From the NCBI GenBank assembly GCA_030248225.1, contig JASANE010024847.1:1-64000 (forward strand): DNA of 64,000 nt, given 5' to 3'. Shown piece by piece: positions 45,987 to 58,359 of this stretch; within the stretch, counting starts at the first letter, position 1; every line of letters starts with the position of its first letter. The translations under genes and the position numbers were made by a program. The notes under the pieces were generated by a model. It did not search any database. It worked only from the letters and a program-made list of their open reading frames with translations, and was not told where the DNA came from. The DNA is from Trileptium ribeirensis (lineage: Eukaryota > Nematoda > Enoplea > Enoplida > Thoracostomopsidae).

Positions 45987-47300
45987 GTATGTTTTACCTT
46001 TGAAATCGTGGTTTAGGGCGGGAACTACATTCAGTTGCGTGCACATATTGGTCATTATAAGTTTTATAATACGTTTTTATTTTTTTCTATAGTTAATACA
46101 CGTATAACATTGATGCATGATAGTAGAATTACATGCAACATGGTCTTATGGTCTAAAACTATTTCAAGAATTGTATCGATAGCATATATATTCTATTGTA
46201 TTTTAACGTGTAATGATTATTTTACAGGTCATTTTGCGAATTGTTCTAAGAATATTGAGTGCTCGTTTTCATCTTTGAAAACGTTTTCGTATTATTCCAG
46301 TTGTTCAAAGTATCGAAATCGTGAATTGATGACAAATGTTATAGTTGAAAGGCATGGTATTTAATCCTGTTACATAAGTATAGAGCTAAATTTTCAATGA
46401 CAACCCTGCTCATATGTATACGCAAAGTCATTTTGCAACAAAATATTAGGAAAGTTGTACTCTTTATAACAAACGTGTGAGTCAACTGTGCTCAATATTA
46501 GGGGCAACATACATTGTTCTAATTATTCATTCCTCGGTTACTTTTAGTGCTGTATTCGCATTAGTGATGTATAACTAACTGCTCATAGAGCATGTTGGTG
46601 ATTTCTTACAATAGCCAACTCAGCTTTGCAGAAACCGTGCCCATTGTAGTATTATTAATGCGTTAACTTTGCATCAATTACGCGAACTGTTACCGTAGGT
46701 ACGAAAAATATTTCGTAATATACAGCGAGAGCGTAATTTTTTTCTGAATTTTGTATGTGGTTGATGTTAATTTTAAGACTGGTTTTGGGTAGCGGCCCGC
46801 TAAGTTGCCACAGGCCGAGCGCTCTGGTTTAAACAGACCTGAATTCCGGCTGGCCGGCCAGAGCGGTCACTTTTCCGGCCTTTTGGTGTATCACACAGGA
46901 CATCATGTACTGTCACGGTCATATTATGTGTAACTTGATAGTTATGTGACATATTAATACATTATGCACATTGGCGGATACAGCACTGGGGCGGGGGGAC
47001 GGCATACCCCCTAGTAAAAGTATGCACACATCACACAAACGTACAGTATATTTGAACGCGACCGGTGGAGTATGCTCACCAATTGAAGTCGCAGAAAATT
47101 TTATAAACTCATTTTGAAGTTCGGATACCAGCAGGAAAAGTACCGGGTTCACCGGCACACCGGTAAAAATACTAACTCACCGGCTAGCTTGCTAACGAAA
47201 ATTTCGGCCACAGCCCAACATTAGTTCACATAATATAACATATTGCTGAAACATATCGCCGAATGATGAAACTATTGACCATATTTGTTTGCTACTACAG
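45987..47300 (+). other. Teneurin intron, exon-like ORF of wrong phase
   Basis: A strong acceptor (TAATGATTATTTTACAG at about 46228) precedes a short Cys-containing ORF (GHFANCSKNIEC). Joining it to exon 9 (phase 2) gives a stop after seven codons, so it is not called. GC-rich patches occur near 46.80-46.88 and 46.98 kb. Confidence 0.5.
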
Positions 47301-47420
47301 CCGAGCTGCAGTTGTACGCGGCAGAGTTCTTCATGCGAAAGGCGGTGCATTGATCGGAGTGCGAGTGACTGATGTTGAAAATGCTTTATACGGCTTTACC
47401 ATAACTAGATCTGGCGGAGA
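47301..47420 (+). CDS. Ten-m: Teneurin visible exon 10: TTR-like (carboxypeptidase-regulatory fold) domain, part 1
   Basis: Phase 2-2 exon: RAAVVRGRVLHAKGGALIGV, then RVTDVENALYGFTITRSGGE. It matches the family segment (V.RG.V....G..LVGV.VS......G.T.TR.DG), the transthyretin-like beta-sandwich before the FN plug. Acceptor TTGTTTGCTACTACAG, donor GTAAGC. It joins exon 11 as [12 protein letters not shown]. Confidence 0.95.
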
Positions 47421-48594
47421 GTAAGCAATTTTAATGTTTTGTTTTTGCCTTGTAATATGTATTAAGAGCCAGTAATATTCGGCTCTGTTGACTAATGTTA
47501 CACTTTCCGGTGTTTTGTTCTTTTCGTTCGTGGTACGTCGCGCGCGTGATGTGGCTTAAACACACCTTCTCACAGATTTTTGGCCCGAATGGTGGATCGT
47601 ATATTTGACTATGCCACCGTAACTTTGAACCATTAAATAACATGCACTAGGTTGTTGGACCACCAACTTATACCCCATTCGTGTTCTCGGGCCGCTAAAG
47701 TCAGACACCACCCAGGTTCGTGTACCGCTACATTCAGATCACTAACATTGGGGGTTTGAATCTGCTGGTATAAGAACTTGGGGATTTGAATGTGGTGGTT
47801 TAAGAGCTTTGGGTGGAATGGATTTGTTGTTTCACGAATGTAGTTTTGTTGTCGTTGGAAAACCTGGGGGTAAGATTGAAAACGACAGCAACGTACCGCG
47901 GACGAAAACAACGGAAAAGTTAAAGAGTACCTGTATTCATTGGTGCATGGTGTTGATGTAACTATAACATAGCATATAACATAAAGCTGTATCATGTATG
48001 CTTATCTTTTATCATCTTTATCAATCGATCGCTTATCCCACCGCTTGAACTCGTTGCAACGATGCTTTCAAATCTCAAGCTGTAGTATTTAACTTTTTCC
48101 AAGGGAGAGTTTTTTCCCTCCACAGTGGCGTATTTTTCCTGTCATATCTCCTGTAAATTTCATTTTTCGCGAAACAATAACTGATGCTTTTACTTCCTTG
48201 CTTTCGTGCTGTTTTATCACAGAGGATATCCTTATCGCAGTGCCAGGGTTCAGTGATTCGACAGGTCCATATATTCGTTTATTGACTGGTTACATTGCTA
48301 AACGTCCGATGTCAAATAATTATTGGTGTAGCACGTTTCTGACTTTTTGTTATATTATAATCATAGTGGTGGGCAAAGATTATAAATGCACGTCTCTTTA
48401 TCAATCTTGCATTATGCATCTGAAATATACTGTTGCTCAAGTTATCACAGAAATATCACTATGCAAAAATTGAGCAATGCCCAAAATCCTCTTGAGAATG
48501 AGTAAAGTTTTAGTATTAGAACAGATGGATTTCACAGAATGGACATTTCTCAGGTTTGCGTATAAACGCTAGGATTTATAGTTTTTACTGTCAG
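47421..48594 (+). other. Teneurin intron, nothing recognised
   Basis: 1.17-kb intron. ORFs here do not match splice phases. It ends in TAGTTTTTACTGTCAG. Confidence 0.55.
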
Positions 48595-48733
48595 GTTCGA
48601 TCTCATGGTGAACGGTGGAGGATCTGTAACTTTGCAGTTTATGCGTCTTCCGTTTGGATCATCATACCGCACAGTTAATGTGCCTTGGAACCGAATAGTG
48701 CACATAGGTGACGTTATCATGCATGACGAACAG
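48595..48733 (+). CDS. Ten-m: Teneurin visible exon 11: TTR-like domain, part 2
   Basis: Encodes [15 protein letters not shown], then [20 protein letters not shown] and [11 protein letters not shown]. It is nearly collinear with insect Ten-m (FD.(M/L)VNGGGAVTLQF.R.PF....R.V.VPWN..V). It completes the TTR-like fold. Phase 2 to phase 0; donor GTACGA. Confidence 0.96.
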
Positions 48734-48974
48734 GTACGAATTAATATTTTATTTATTTAATAACATTTTATAAACGCTGTAGGAGTTGTTTACAGCGGCA
48801 TGTGTTTGTCCACGGTTTTATTTCAAACCCTAATAAGTAAACAACATGTTACTATTTTCATTATGTCGCTATAATTAAGCGAAATGATCAACTTAGTAAG
48901 CTTATTACAAAATATTTTTATTTTCAACAAAGTTTAAGTCTCTATACCTCAAAATTGAATCAACGTATAGGGGT
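48734..48974 (+). other. Teneurin intron before the 93-bp satellite
   Basis: AT-rich spacer of about 240 bp, nothing recognised. Confidence 0.5.
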
Positions 48975-50195
48975 CCAAGTTTGATTTTGGGAACAGCGTA
49001 AAAATTGTACGTTCACTGATAGTACTGCACCCCGTACCCACCCAGATGATTTGTTCGGTGATACACCGTTCCCTTGATTTTGGGAACAGCGTAAAAATTG
49101 TACGTTCACTGATAGTACTGCACCCCGTACCCACCCAGATGATTTGTTCGGTGATACACCGTTCCCTTGATTTTGGGAACAGCGTAAAAATTGTACGTTC
49201 ACTGATAGTACTGCACCCCGTACCCACCCAGATGATTTGTTCGGTGATACACCGTTCCCTTGATTTTGGGAACAGCTTAAAAATTGTACGTTCACTGATA
49301 GTACTGCACCCCGTACCCACCGAGATGATTTGTTCGGTGATACACCGTTCCCTTGATTTTGGGAACAGCGTAAAAATTGTACGTTCACTGATAGTACTGC
49401 ACCCCGTACTCACCCAGATGATTTGTTCAGCGATACACTGTTCCCTTGATTTTGGAACAGCGTAAAATTGTACGCTCACTGATAGTACTGCACCCCGTAC
49501 CCACCCAGATGATTTGTTCGGTGATACACCGTTCCCTTGATTTTGGGAACAGCGTAAAAATTGTACGTTCACTGACAGTACTGCACCCCGTACCCACCGA
49601 GATGATTTGTTCGGTGATACACCGTTCCCTTGATTTTGGGAACAGCGTAAAAATTGTACGTTCACTGATAGTACTGCACCCCGTACCCACCCAGATGATT
49701 TGTTCGGTGATACACCCTTCCCTTGATTTTGGGAACAGCGTAAAAATTGTACGTTCACTGATAGTACTGCACCCCGTACCAACCCAGATGATTTGTCCGG
49801 TGATACACCGTTCCCTTGATTTTGGGAACAGCGTAAAAATTGTACGTTCACTGATAGTACTGCACCCCGTACCCACCGAGCTGATTTGTTCGGTGATACA
49901 CCGTTCCCTTGATTTTGGGAACAGCGTAAAAATTGTACGTTCACTGATAGTACTGCACCCCGTACCCACCCAGATGATTTGTTCGGTGATACACCGTTCC
50001 CTTGATTTTGGGAACAGCGTAAAAATTGTACGTTCACTGATAGTACTGCACCCCGTGCCCACCCAGATGATTTGTTCGGTGATACACCGTTCCCTTGATT
50101 TTTGGAACAGCGTAAAAATGGTACGTTCACTGATAGTACTGCACCCCGTACCCACCCAGATGATTTGTTCGGTGATACACCATTCCCTTGATTTT
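48975..50195. repeat. 93-bp satellite array, about 13 copies
   Basis: Unit of exactly 93 bp with CCCAGATGATTTGTTCGGTG, ATACACCGTTCCCTTGATTT, TGGGAACAGCGTAAAAATTG, TACGTTCACTGATAGTACTG and CACCCCGTACCCA. Copies are nearly identical, with scattered single substitutions; one near 49.45 kb is 2 bp shorter. GTTCCC and GGGAAC flank an 8-nt spacer, giving a small hairpin per unit. Because 93 is a multiple of three, long ORFs run through the array on both strands (up to 393 codons on the - strand). They are a consequence of the repetition and are not annotated as genes. Confidence 0.96.
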
Positions 50196-51859
50196 TTCCA
50201 TGTTTGCATCTTTACTGACACTTTGTTGCTGATATTTCCAGTAGCTGTTTAGACTATTTTTATTTAGTGAACACATCATCTTAAACATATCATATGTTAT
50301 GCCGTTTCTTATTATGTTAACATGCAGTTTAAATATTCGTAATTTCAATCACCTTTTGATGTAAAACGGTATCGAACGTTTTTCGCAAATGTAATGTGCG
50401 CAATTTCCTGAATTATATTTGTAGTGTGCCAATGAAATCGTGCTGATTGAGAATTTATAACAATTTCATCAATTTGTTGGAGCAATAATTGTACCGGTAA
50501 TGTATAAAATAAAATCGCGTGGCTCTTGAATTTGCGTCAGCCATAGCTTTCCTGAAATTCAGTTGCAATAAAATATGTTTAAGGATTGCCATAGACTGGC
50601 ACGAAAGTGAAGTTTACTGCAAATTTCACATACAAAACCAAGTATTCATGAATTTATTCCGTTCCCGCTTAAACGTGGCAATAATTTTTCTTAGGAAAAT
50701 AATGCACATGAAATGTCACTTAGTTTATTTTGCGGGCATCTGATACTGCAATTACTTGTTTGACATGTGATCGATACTGTAACGCGTGCCTTACCGCTGT
50801 AACAGATCCATGCTGAATCGTTACGAGACTAATTCTTACCACAGTTCGTTAGCTTAGAAGACCCCAACACTACACTCGTGCCGTGGCTTAGAAGCAAAGA
50901 TGAGCGACCTAGTCAAAATGCAAAAATAATTCTCTTTCGAGTAATAGAGTTGGACATAGAAACAGCTAAGAATTAGTTAGGTAGGTTAACTATTTTAACC
51001 CGATCGAGTTCGTGGAAATTGGGGATAGCCCCAGAATGGTCCACTGCCTCGACATTGGTCCGCTCGCGAGCTCGACCACAGCTTTCCTCGTTTTCGAGTG
51101 AGGACTAGTTAGGTAGCCGAAGAGTTAGCTTATTAAGAAGGACATAGGACGAACCAAATACGCATTTTGACGACCCGTATACAGCGTCTCTGCACATTGC
51201 CGCCAATTATTGCGGTAGTACGAAGATCCTTCTTTGCGAAGTTGGAACAATAAAATTTATATATTACACCCGTGAACCTGGGATTCGAAGCGATCCCGAA
51301 ATTACGTAGGAAAATTTCTATAGGTCAAATTGCTAGGACGCCGAGTTACTTTTACAACCAGCTCGATCCTATGAACTGAGGGCTGAGACAACGCCTCTAA
51401 CCCTTAGTCCGTGGTAGCAAAAGACCATTTATAACTCCGGATGAGATCAACAATGCTAGTGATCATCCCCGAACCGAGTCGCCACGGTCATTTGCAGTCC
51501 AAAGTATTACGAAGCTCTCCCCTTTCTTTACTCCTTTGAGTTTCATTTGCAGAGTAAGGAAAAAACTCATCATATATAAGAGCCGAAATTTTACAGGCTT
51601 GGTGCGAATGCCGGTCTTCGATGTCGTAGGACGTAGGGTCATACATGTATGTGTGTGTAGTTAATTGAAATAGAAAAGTTGTTCACTGTCATGCCTGCCA
51701 CACCAGTCGAATAAGTCGCACCGAGTTGGAGGTGTACCTCAGTCTTGTCGATATGTATGTCTATGTAAATTGCTCAGTTCTAATCTATGATTTGTTGTAT
51801 ATTGTATAATCCTTGTACACTTGTAATATATGTCCTCATCGTGTAGCACAGCAATCGAT
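50196..51859 (+). other. Intronic sequence between satellite and repeat family B
   Basis: No exon-like frame with matching phase. From about 50.8 kb base composition becomes less AT-rich and resembles the adjoining repeat, so part of it may belong to a longer family B element. Confidence 0.45.
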
Positions 51860-52940
51860 TAGTTATTAAGACGAGTAAATTCGAGCTCTTACTTTACCCT
51901 TCGAAGCGTACTTTTGACACCACACCTGATTGTGTGTCTACTAGCGATAATAATGACACTATTGCTCGCTTAGCCGTCCTTAGCTTTACCTGAACCAAAG
52001 AAGCGAAATATTTACCATTAGCATCGAGCGAGCAGCTATCCCTTGGCGTCCCGATAGCTGAGCGTCTTTCGCTGTCAGTCCCATTGATTAGTTAGATTTA
52101 TCTTTTGCAATGACCCGTGCCGAGTAACGTAAGCGCAGCCGTCGTCAGAGACTTGATGGAGTTGACCTATGCTGCTGTGAGAGTTCATTTAAGAGGACGA
52201 ATACTCCGATGCTATCATGATCCTGACCCTAACAATAACTGTATTCTACGCGCCTACGGTTAATGCGAATGATATTGCCTGATTCTAATAGTGCATTGTC
52301 GTAATAACCGTTGCCCTATGTTGTTTGTAAGTGTACGATTTGCTTGTCAAATAATAATTCGAACAACCCATGGTGTTACCGCGTTTCGATGCCGTTATGC
52401 ACCGATATGTATTGAAGCGGTTTGAAATCTTCGCCCATCGACGACCTGCGCTCAGGCTTGACTTCAAGAAGTCTCAAGCCTTAGCCTGGGCCGCCGATTC
52501 CTTGGTGAATACGAGTAACTACGACTCGTGCGACCCGAAACTTTCTCACACACTCCTTTATAAAAATATTTCAACCGACCATTACGCGATCCGACGTTAA
52601 ACATCTAGACCCTAGTGGGGGCTACTGGTCAAATTAAGCAAACCTGATGTCCCGCAGTCGACAATTCCATGTTGAACGATGATAGGGAAAAGCGGTATAG
52701 TCTCTTTGGCATGTGAGCGGGTGACAGAGCCAACCTCCCTAGGAACTTTAAAAGGAGTACCATCTAGGCTACGTGTGCAACCCGTCTGGCAGGATCAGAA
52801 CACACCCTTTGACGCGCTGCTGTGGCTTGGTAAGCATCATAGCTTCTTAGGACCGACTGAAGAAAGCTAGTCCATTAGGTCCGTCCTCGAGGTAGTATGG
52901 GCATTGTGTTGGAAGTGCGCAATGCAGCAGCGTCACGTCA
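51860..52940 (+). repeat. Dispersed repeat family B, copy 2
   Basis: Collinear with 38.60-39.75 kb (see there for shared blocks); the clearest match is 52.42-52.94 kb: CGACGACCTGCG, ACGACTCGTGCGA, GTGACAGAGCCAACCTCC, GGAACTTTAAAAGGAGTACC and TTGGAAGTGCGCAATG. Both copies lie in teneurin introns in the sense orientation. A 76-codon ORF (52370-52600) has no known domain. Confidence 0.65.
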
Positions 52941-53550
52941 ATCGATTACACCTGCAAACAATAACGTTAAATACATGACAAATAACGTGCTAGCGGCATT
53001 TGATTAATTTCACCTTGTAATCTTTAATTGAAGAATGTTCAATTGCCGGAAGAGTGTTCCTAATTATAATTCCTGAAGGTGGGCCGATGTATGGACCACA
53101 AACGCTAGTTTCGCCCAAACGTTAATTCACTCCCTATATTATTAGCTATAAGCTGAAAACTATAGTTGTCGGAAAGTTCGAAAACGTGAGTTAGGTACTG
53201 ACATTTAAGTTTAAAATTCGTGTACAGTTGCTAATGCCTCAGCCTACTTTCTATCGGCTACCGTCTTGCAAAACCAAGTAGTTTTAGATATGGCTATGGG
53301 ATGCAAAATTATGATATAGAAAATTGATGTTAGGCAATTAATATTTAAGTTATATCCTTCACACACAGATAACTGTTACATAACCAAAAATGTTCGGCAA
53401 AAACATCACTTCTTCATTTATAACAAATTTAGCGTATACTTTACAGGATAAAATTTATAACATTCGGCTGCCGTGAATTAAGTTTCATATTTTTTGAACG
53501 AAAAATTCAATTGACATTTATTTTCAATTAATACATATTCAACCTTTTAG
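52941..53550 (+). other. End of 4.8-kb teneurin intron
   Basis: AT-rich, nothing recognised; the acceptor is CATATTCAACCTTTTAG. Confidence 0.55.
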
Positions 53551-53718
53551 GAAATTGACAGTTTGCCAGCAGAGGAGTTTGGAATATTGAAAACGTTGCC
53601 AGTCGAGTGTCGCAGCAAACATGACCCTCTTCTGGTTCGGCCATACTTACATCCGTCTTGGAAGTACACTAGATACGCTGCTCGACCTGGATTTAGTGGT
53701 GCACTTGCTGATGCCCAG
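53551..53718 (+). CDS. Ten-m: Teneurin visible exon 12: FN-plug domain, first part
   Basis: A phase 0-0 exon of 56 codons: EIDSLPAEEFGILKTLPVEC, then SKHDPLLVRPYLHPSWKYT and FSGALADAQ. It corresponds to the variable link in insect Ten-m with C..HD.D...P.V..SWK (here C.SKHDPLL..P.LHPSWK). The FN plug seals the open end of the YD barrel in solved teneurin structures. Donor GTTAGA. Confidence 0.9.
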
Positions 53719-54108
53719 GTTAGAGCTCATGTGCAAAATCTTTATATATTACGTTCATGCCACTGATACGTATACAATATACGTCATTGCATTCGGTCGC
53801 ACTGGTGGTGTTCATTTCGTATGTTACCATTTCACTAGTGCACCTATGTTAGATTTTTGAAATCTGTGGACGCACGCTTTATTAATTTTAGAAAATGAAT
53901 TTGATCATTTTATTATATTCATACTATCATGTTTGATTAGCTGACATATCCGATATACAAAATAGATTAGAACTAAAATATTTAGGGAATAATTTTCTGT
54001 TTAATTTAGCTGTCGCCCAAATTGGAGCAACAGATGTAGCACAGCAATTCTTGATTAAAATTATTTGTAAAGTAGAATATACCTAGTTGGAACTATTTTG
54101 CCTTTCAG
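53719..54108 (+). other. Short teneurin intron (390 bp)
   Basis: Nothing recognised; acceptor ATTTTGCCTTTCAG. Confidence 0.6.
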
Positions 54109-54376
54109 GCAATATACAGCTCAATTCAACTGCCGGAGATGAATCTCTACCTCACTTATACCTCTGCTCAAGCTCCTGGGTATGAGTCAACGCTTTTGTT
54201 GTATTTGGTGCCATCATATCCTCCTGAAGACCTTCGTCGAGTCCGCCTTTTAATCAGCATTGAAGGCGTTCGGTTTGAGCAGACACTCACAGCACTGCCA
54301 AACTTAACTTACACGTTCGGTTGGGAGCGTCGAAATGTTTATAAGCAGAAGGTGTACGGATTGGCGACAGCTCTTG
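54109..54376 (+). CDS. Ten-m: Teneurin visible exon 13: FN-plug domain, second part
   Basis: Encodes AIYSSIQLPEMNLYLTYTSA, QAPGYESTLLLYLVPSYPPE, RLLISIEGVRFEQTLTALPN, then LTYTFGWERRNVYKQKVYGL. It matches the family pattern (I.IPG..L.L.Y.SSRA.GY.S.....L......L.....I..EG..F.......P...YT..W...N.Y.Q.VYG...A). Phase 0 to phase 1; donor GTTAGT. Confidence 0.97.
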
Positions 54377-56554
54377 GTTAGTGTTTCCGTTAGATATATG
54401 CCGAGTTCGAACAGCTATTTCAATTTATGTCTATCAACAGATGGCACTCTGCTTCACAGCTATCCTATGATATGCGGTTCTACACGTGTGTGAATGTGTG
54501 AGCGTTTATTGAATGGTTTAGAGTCAATGAACCCAATTTCTAGAAAATAGTCTGTTTAACATGACATCAAAAATAGTCTAGAGGTTTTTCGGTATGCTGA
54601 ATATAATGATTTGGTTATCTAGAGTTCAGCGTGCATATTTCATGTGTTTTCAATGGGTTTAGTCAATGAATCCGATTTCCAGTTTATAGTCTTTGTTCAG
54701 TAGTTTTGTTACGTATTGCGTACAGGTCATTAAGAATTGTCTATATAGTTAACTGTTGGCTTTGTACGATTGTTTGGTTATCTAGAGTCCGTCGCAAAAT
54801 TGATGCGTTGTGAATATTGTTTTCGATACGTTTTAGAGATTTTCAATGGGTTCAGTGTTCCAGAGGATTTAGGTTAATGAAACAGCCTGTTACAGGTGAT
54901 TAATCAAAATGATAACTTCAAAATGGAACCACGCCCGCTCCGTTTCGCCCACGCATGCGAGATACTAGTGTATTGGTTGAAGCTAGCAGCGGTGACTCTA
55001 ACTGCATTACAGCTAAATCTAGCTTAAGCAACATCTCCCTTATCCAGGAAACAGGCTAAGAAAGTATTATAAAAAATTTGGATGGAAATTACACTTTCAG
55101 ATTGGTGATTCATCAGTTTGGGTTACAGAAATCTTACTAAGTGGAAATTTCCAAATTTGTTCGGTGTCGTCACAATCACCGCAACGCATGCTGTTTCACA
55201 TTTTGGCCGTAATTATTTGATCTTCTACTTTTCTCGGAGTCCAATAGAAAATCGAGATCGCTGATTATTCAAAACAATTATAAACGTAAATCACTATATA
55301 CTTATATCTCAGTTATAGATAAGAAATCCAAAAACTTTGTTTACGTGGTATGACATTTAGAAATCTCAGCCTTTGCTCTAAAAATTATACTCCTTCTACT
55401 GCAATGCACCGTCTAATGTTACTTGCGCGTTTATTTAAATTGCTGGCCATAAAAGGTAATAAAATTTTCTCGCCAATAACTTTATTTAGCAAGGCACAGT
55501 GTCAAACACAACATATTAATTTATGTGGTGTACGCCACTCCATATTAATACTATTCCGCGTTCGCCACACCGTCAGTTTTTTAAAACACGGTGTCCGTGA
55601 CACCACACCACCAAAATACATTAGCTAACAAGACTGGCTGCTTTTGTTATATGGTATGGGTGCAATTCTTCCCGTGTATACGGTATAGTTCACACTAACC
55701 CGGGCAAAAGTTCTAAGCGGTTGGGACATTATAACTTGAAAGCCGCATCAATTTACTTTTTCAGTGAAACAACATTCGTTAGGTGTTTATGTTGGAAGAG
55801 CATTACCATTTCAACATGCTGAACGATAATGAGTAACGATTATGTAGCGCTGAACGTAATGTTTGCAGTAAATTGAATATGCGAAAATATTCTTAAAGAT
55901 TGTTCTTGAAATGTATGCCTGGCCAATGGTTATTTACTGTATACTTTACGACTATTAACTCAGTAAGGAAATTTGTGAAACTTTTATAGTTGGTATTTCC
56001 TAAATTCGGGTTGTAATCGTTTCGAGCCAATTATTTGAAATGATTTATTGAATGTATGAGTTCACTTAGTCAGCACGCTTATCATTTTCTTTTGACGCCA
56101 TGTACAAAATGCTATTAAGAAAGCAATCATTGCAATGACGAATCCAAAATTTTCGTTTGCGAACGCGCAGCGATTGACTACAAAATGGTGTAGCTTCGGT
56201 TCCCTAACAAAATGTTCCTGTTTGCTGTTTTGCTATGTCTATGTTTCAGAACGCGCAACCCCCAAACTTGCACTCCACATTTTTTATGTAGCACATTTAT
56301 CGTTGTATTAATAATAATACGTGTAACTCGTCAACATCACATGTGGTTTATAGCTTTTAAACCATTAAATGGGTATAATGAAAACTAATCGTTAACACAA
56401 CAATGTTTTGTTGCTTAACACAGTAGAAATAATGCCGATAACTTGCATATGTACCTGCTAATTAGCAAAGAACTTACTTTTCGGAAATGTTTGTGTATCT
56501 GAAAACATGTCAGTTTGAAGATGTTCAAAATGGACTAGATTGCATATGTTTCAG
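54377..56554 (+). other. Teneurin intron, nothing recognised
   Basis: 2.2-kb AT-rich intron. Words such as TTATCTAGAGT, TTCAATGGG and TTTAGTCAATGAA recur at 54.5-54.9 kb, suggesting a degenerate internal duplication. ORFs do not fit the splice phases. Confidence 0.5.
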
Positions 56555-56695
56555 TAACTGTCGGTTACGAATACGAGGGATGTTCCAAACCATTTTGGAT
56601 GTACGATGAAGTGAAAATGGCTGGCTTTGGATCGCCCATATCTGCAATTGGCGGATGGAATCTAAACATACACCATCACCTAGATCCTGTTGGAG
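56555..56695 (+). CDS. Ten-m: Teneurin visible exon 14: FN-plug to NHL link
   Basis: Phase 1-1 exon of 47 codons: TVGYEYEGCSKPFWMYDEVK, then ISAIGGWNLNIHHHLDPVGG. It matches the conserved block VGY.Y..C....W......L.G......GGWNLDIHH..N of insect Ten-m. Acceptor CATATGTTTCAG, donor GTAATA. Confidence 0.96.
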
Positions 56696-58103
56696 GTAAT
56701 ACTTCTTTATGCACTGTCTGTACTAATTAAAGAACTGGAAATCTGGGTGGTATACATATATATAGGTGTCCAAAGTTCGTCGGGTTAATGGGGCGTACGG
56801 TGTTGGCGATGGGAGGAAGTGGATGATATTTCCCGGTAAGGAAATTGTAGGCTATGGAGTGTAACCAGTAACTTGTTCTGCGTTCTCCAATTTTTATTCA
56901 TAATCTTCCCCATCTTACCTTCACAATATTTAACTTTAACCTTTCATTTTTGTAATTTTGAGTGAAAGTTGCTAAAGTTTATTCCGGGCATCTTTGGTGC
57001 GGCAGAAAGGGCGATAAATGTGATATAGGGAGGTAAAACTCTCAGGAGCGTAACTCCTACCGCTATGAACACCATTGACCCATAGCTAGTTGAATTGGCT
57101 ATTCTCTATGTTCTTTTAACCCATAGGCGTCGATGGTGGTGTCCGCGAGCACGTCCTAAAATTTGTGCAAAAATACGCTTAAATAGGAAAAATTTTGGCA
57201 ATAATTGTGGAAAAATTGGCAAAAATAGTGGAAAATAGGAACATTTATCTGCAAATTGGGGAAAAATTTAGCAAAATCGTAAAAAAACTTTGGAATTCCG
57301 GAAACATTTCAAAAATTTCTTCCTGGCGGTAACCTCCACCCTGTGAACCCCTGAGCTGACAACCTTCGACACATACAATTTAGCTTTGTACCGTTGTTAA
57401 CGCCACATTATAGCTCAAAATAACAATTTTAACATTAAAAGTTTTGTCATAATTTCAACCTAAATTAAATTGTTAGGTTGAAGTGAATTTCGTTATTTTA
57501 GGAGTGGTTTGCATGTGGCTTAGGGAAATCCAACCTTTAGAAGCCTAACCTCTACTCCTGCGAGCACCTAAGATCCATAGCTGGCTGAATTGAATATACT
57601 CTCTATAGCATTCAAACTAAGCACCGATATTAATTCCACATATATAATAGCTTAATATAATAATTTTAACAACAATCTCAGCCTAGATTAACCCTTTTAT
57701 ACCGGACCTAATGTGTGTATCGTGCAATGTTTGATAAACTCAAGCCGTCGCCAGGGATCGAACCCGGCACGTACGGGTGAACCTTGTGTACGCGAACCAC
57801 TGAGCTATCTGCGAGCTGTTGCTCGGTTCCTTAAGGAACCTCACAACGTGAACGAATAACAACGCACGTTCAAACGTGCGACATACGACATGAAAAGATT
57901 AAATTGCTAGGTTGAGGTGAATTCCGTTATTTTAGCAGTGCAATTTTTGGGAAATAAAATGCTCTTTATTAATCATTTTATCTAATAAAGATAATAAGCA
58001 CACTTAGCTGCTTCTAATTTCAAGCCCCTGAAACTGGCCATTTAACCAAATGACGTTTGTACAATTTGTGAATATACAGCTGCCTAATCAACAAATCTTT
58101 CAG
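56696..58103 (+). other. Teneurin intron with GC-rich repeats and a SINE
   Basis: 57.0-57.38 kb repeats the GC-rich family with GGCAAAAAT-rich spacer. AAATTGTTAGGTTGAAGTGA at 57.47 kb recurs as AAATTGCTAGGTTGAGGTGA at 57.90 kb, flanking the SINE, and may mark a duplication around it. Confidence 0.55.
57690..57895 (-). mobile_element. tRNA-derived SINE, best preserved head
   Basis: On the - strand TAGCTCAGTGG (A box) and GGGTTCGATCCC (B box) lie at tRNA-like spacing, and CCGGG/CCTGG can form a T stem. The acceptor stem does not pair and the D stem is broken, so it is not a functional tRNA. On the + strand the body GAGCTGTTGCTCGGTTCC, then ACCTCACAACGTGAA and CAACGCACGTTCAAACG, is shared with copies at 25.4, 60.5 and 60.8 kb. 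Confidence 0.8.
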
Positions 58104-58359
58104 GAGTGTTGGAAAAGGGTGACGGCACTGTGAGATATCTTGCAGAGGAGCCACCGTTGCTTCGAACAGTTTTTGGTAACGGTCAGCAGCGTCCGCTGGA
58201 ATGTGACGAAGGCATATGTGAAGGCCCTGCGTCGGCAGGGCAGTTATTTTTACCCATTGCTATTGCAGCTGGTAAAGAAGGAAGCCTTTTTATCGGAGAC
58301 TACAATATCATTCGGCGAGTAACACCGAATAACATGATTGTTACGGTTTTGGAACTTAG
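58104..58359 (+). CDS. Ten-m: Teneurin visible exon 15: start of NHL beta-propeller
   Basis: Encodes VLEKGDGTVRYLAEEPPLLR, TVFGNGQQRPLECDEGICEG, then LFLPIAIAAGKEGSLFIGDY and NIIRRVTPNNMIVTVLELR. It matches family blocks GIL.KGDG...YL...P.I....G.G..RPL.C..C.G.A and L..PVALA...DGSL.VGDFN.IRRI. NHL repeats form the ligand-binding propeller that mediates homophilic and latrophilin contacts in known teneurins. Phase 1 to phase 2; donor GTGAGC. Confidence 0.97.

Noticed and set aside
46229..46364. Cys-containing exon after a strong acceptor
   Set aside because: Joining it to the phase 2 end of the preceding exon gives an early stop, and the next exon already continues the domain.
48949..50252. 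Long ORFs on both strands (up to 393 codons)
   Set aside because: They consist only of the 93-bp satellite translated in register; the unit length is a multiple of three.
57750..57830. A tRNA gene on the - strand
   Set aside because: A and B boxes are present, but the acceptor and D stems do not pair and the downstream body matches other SINE copies.
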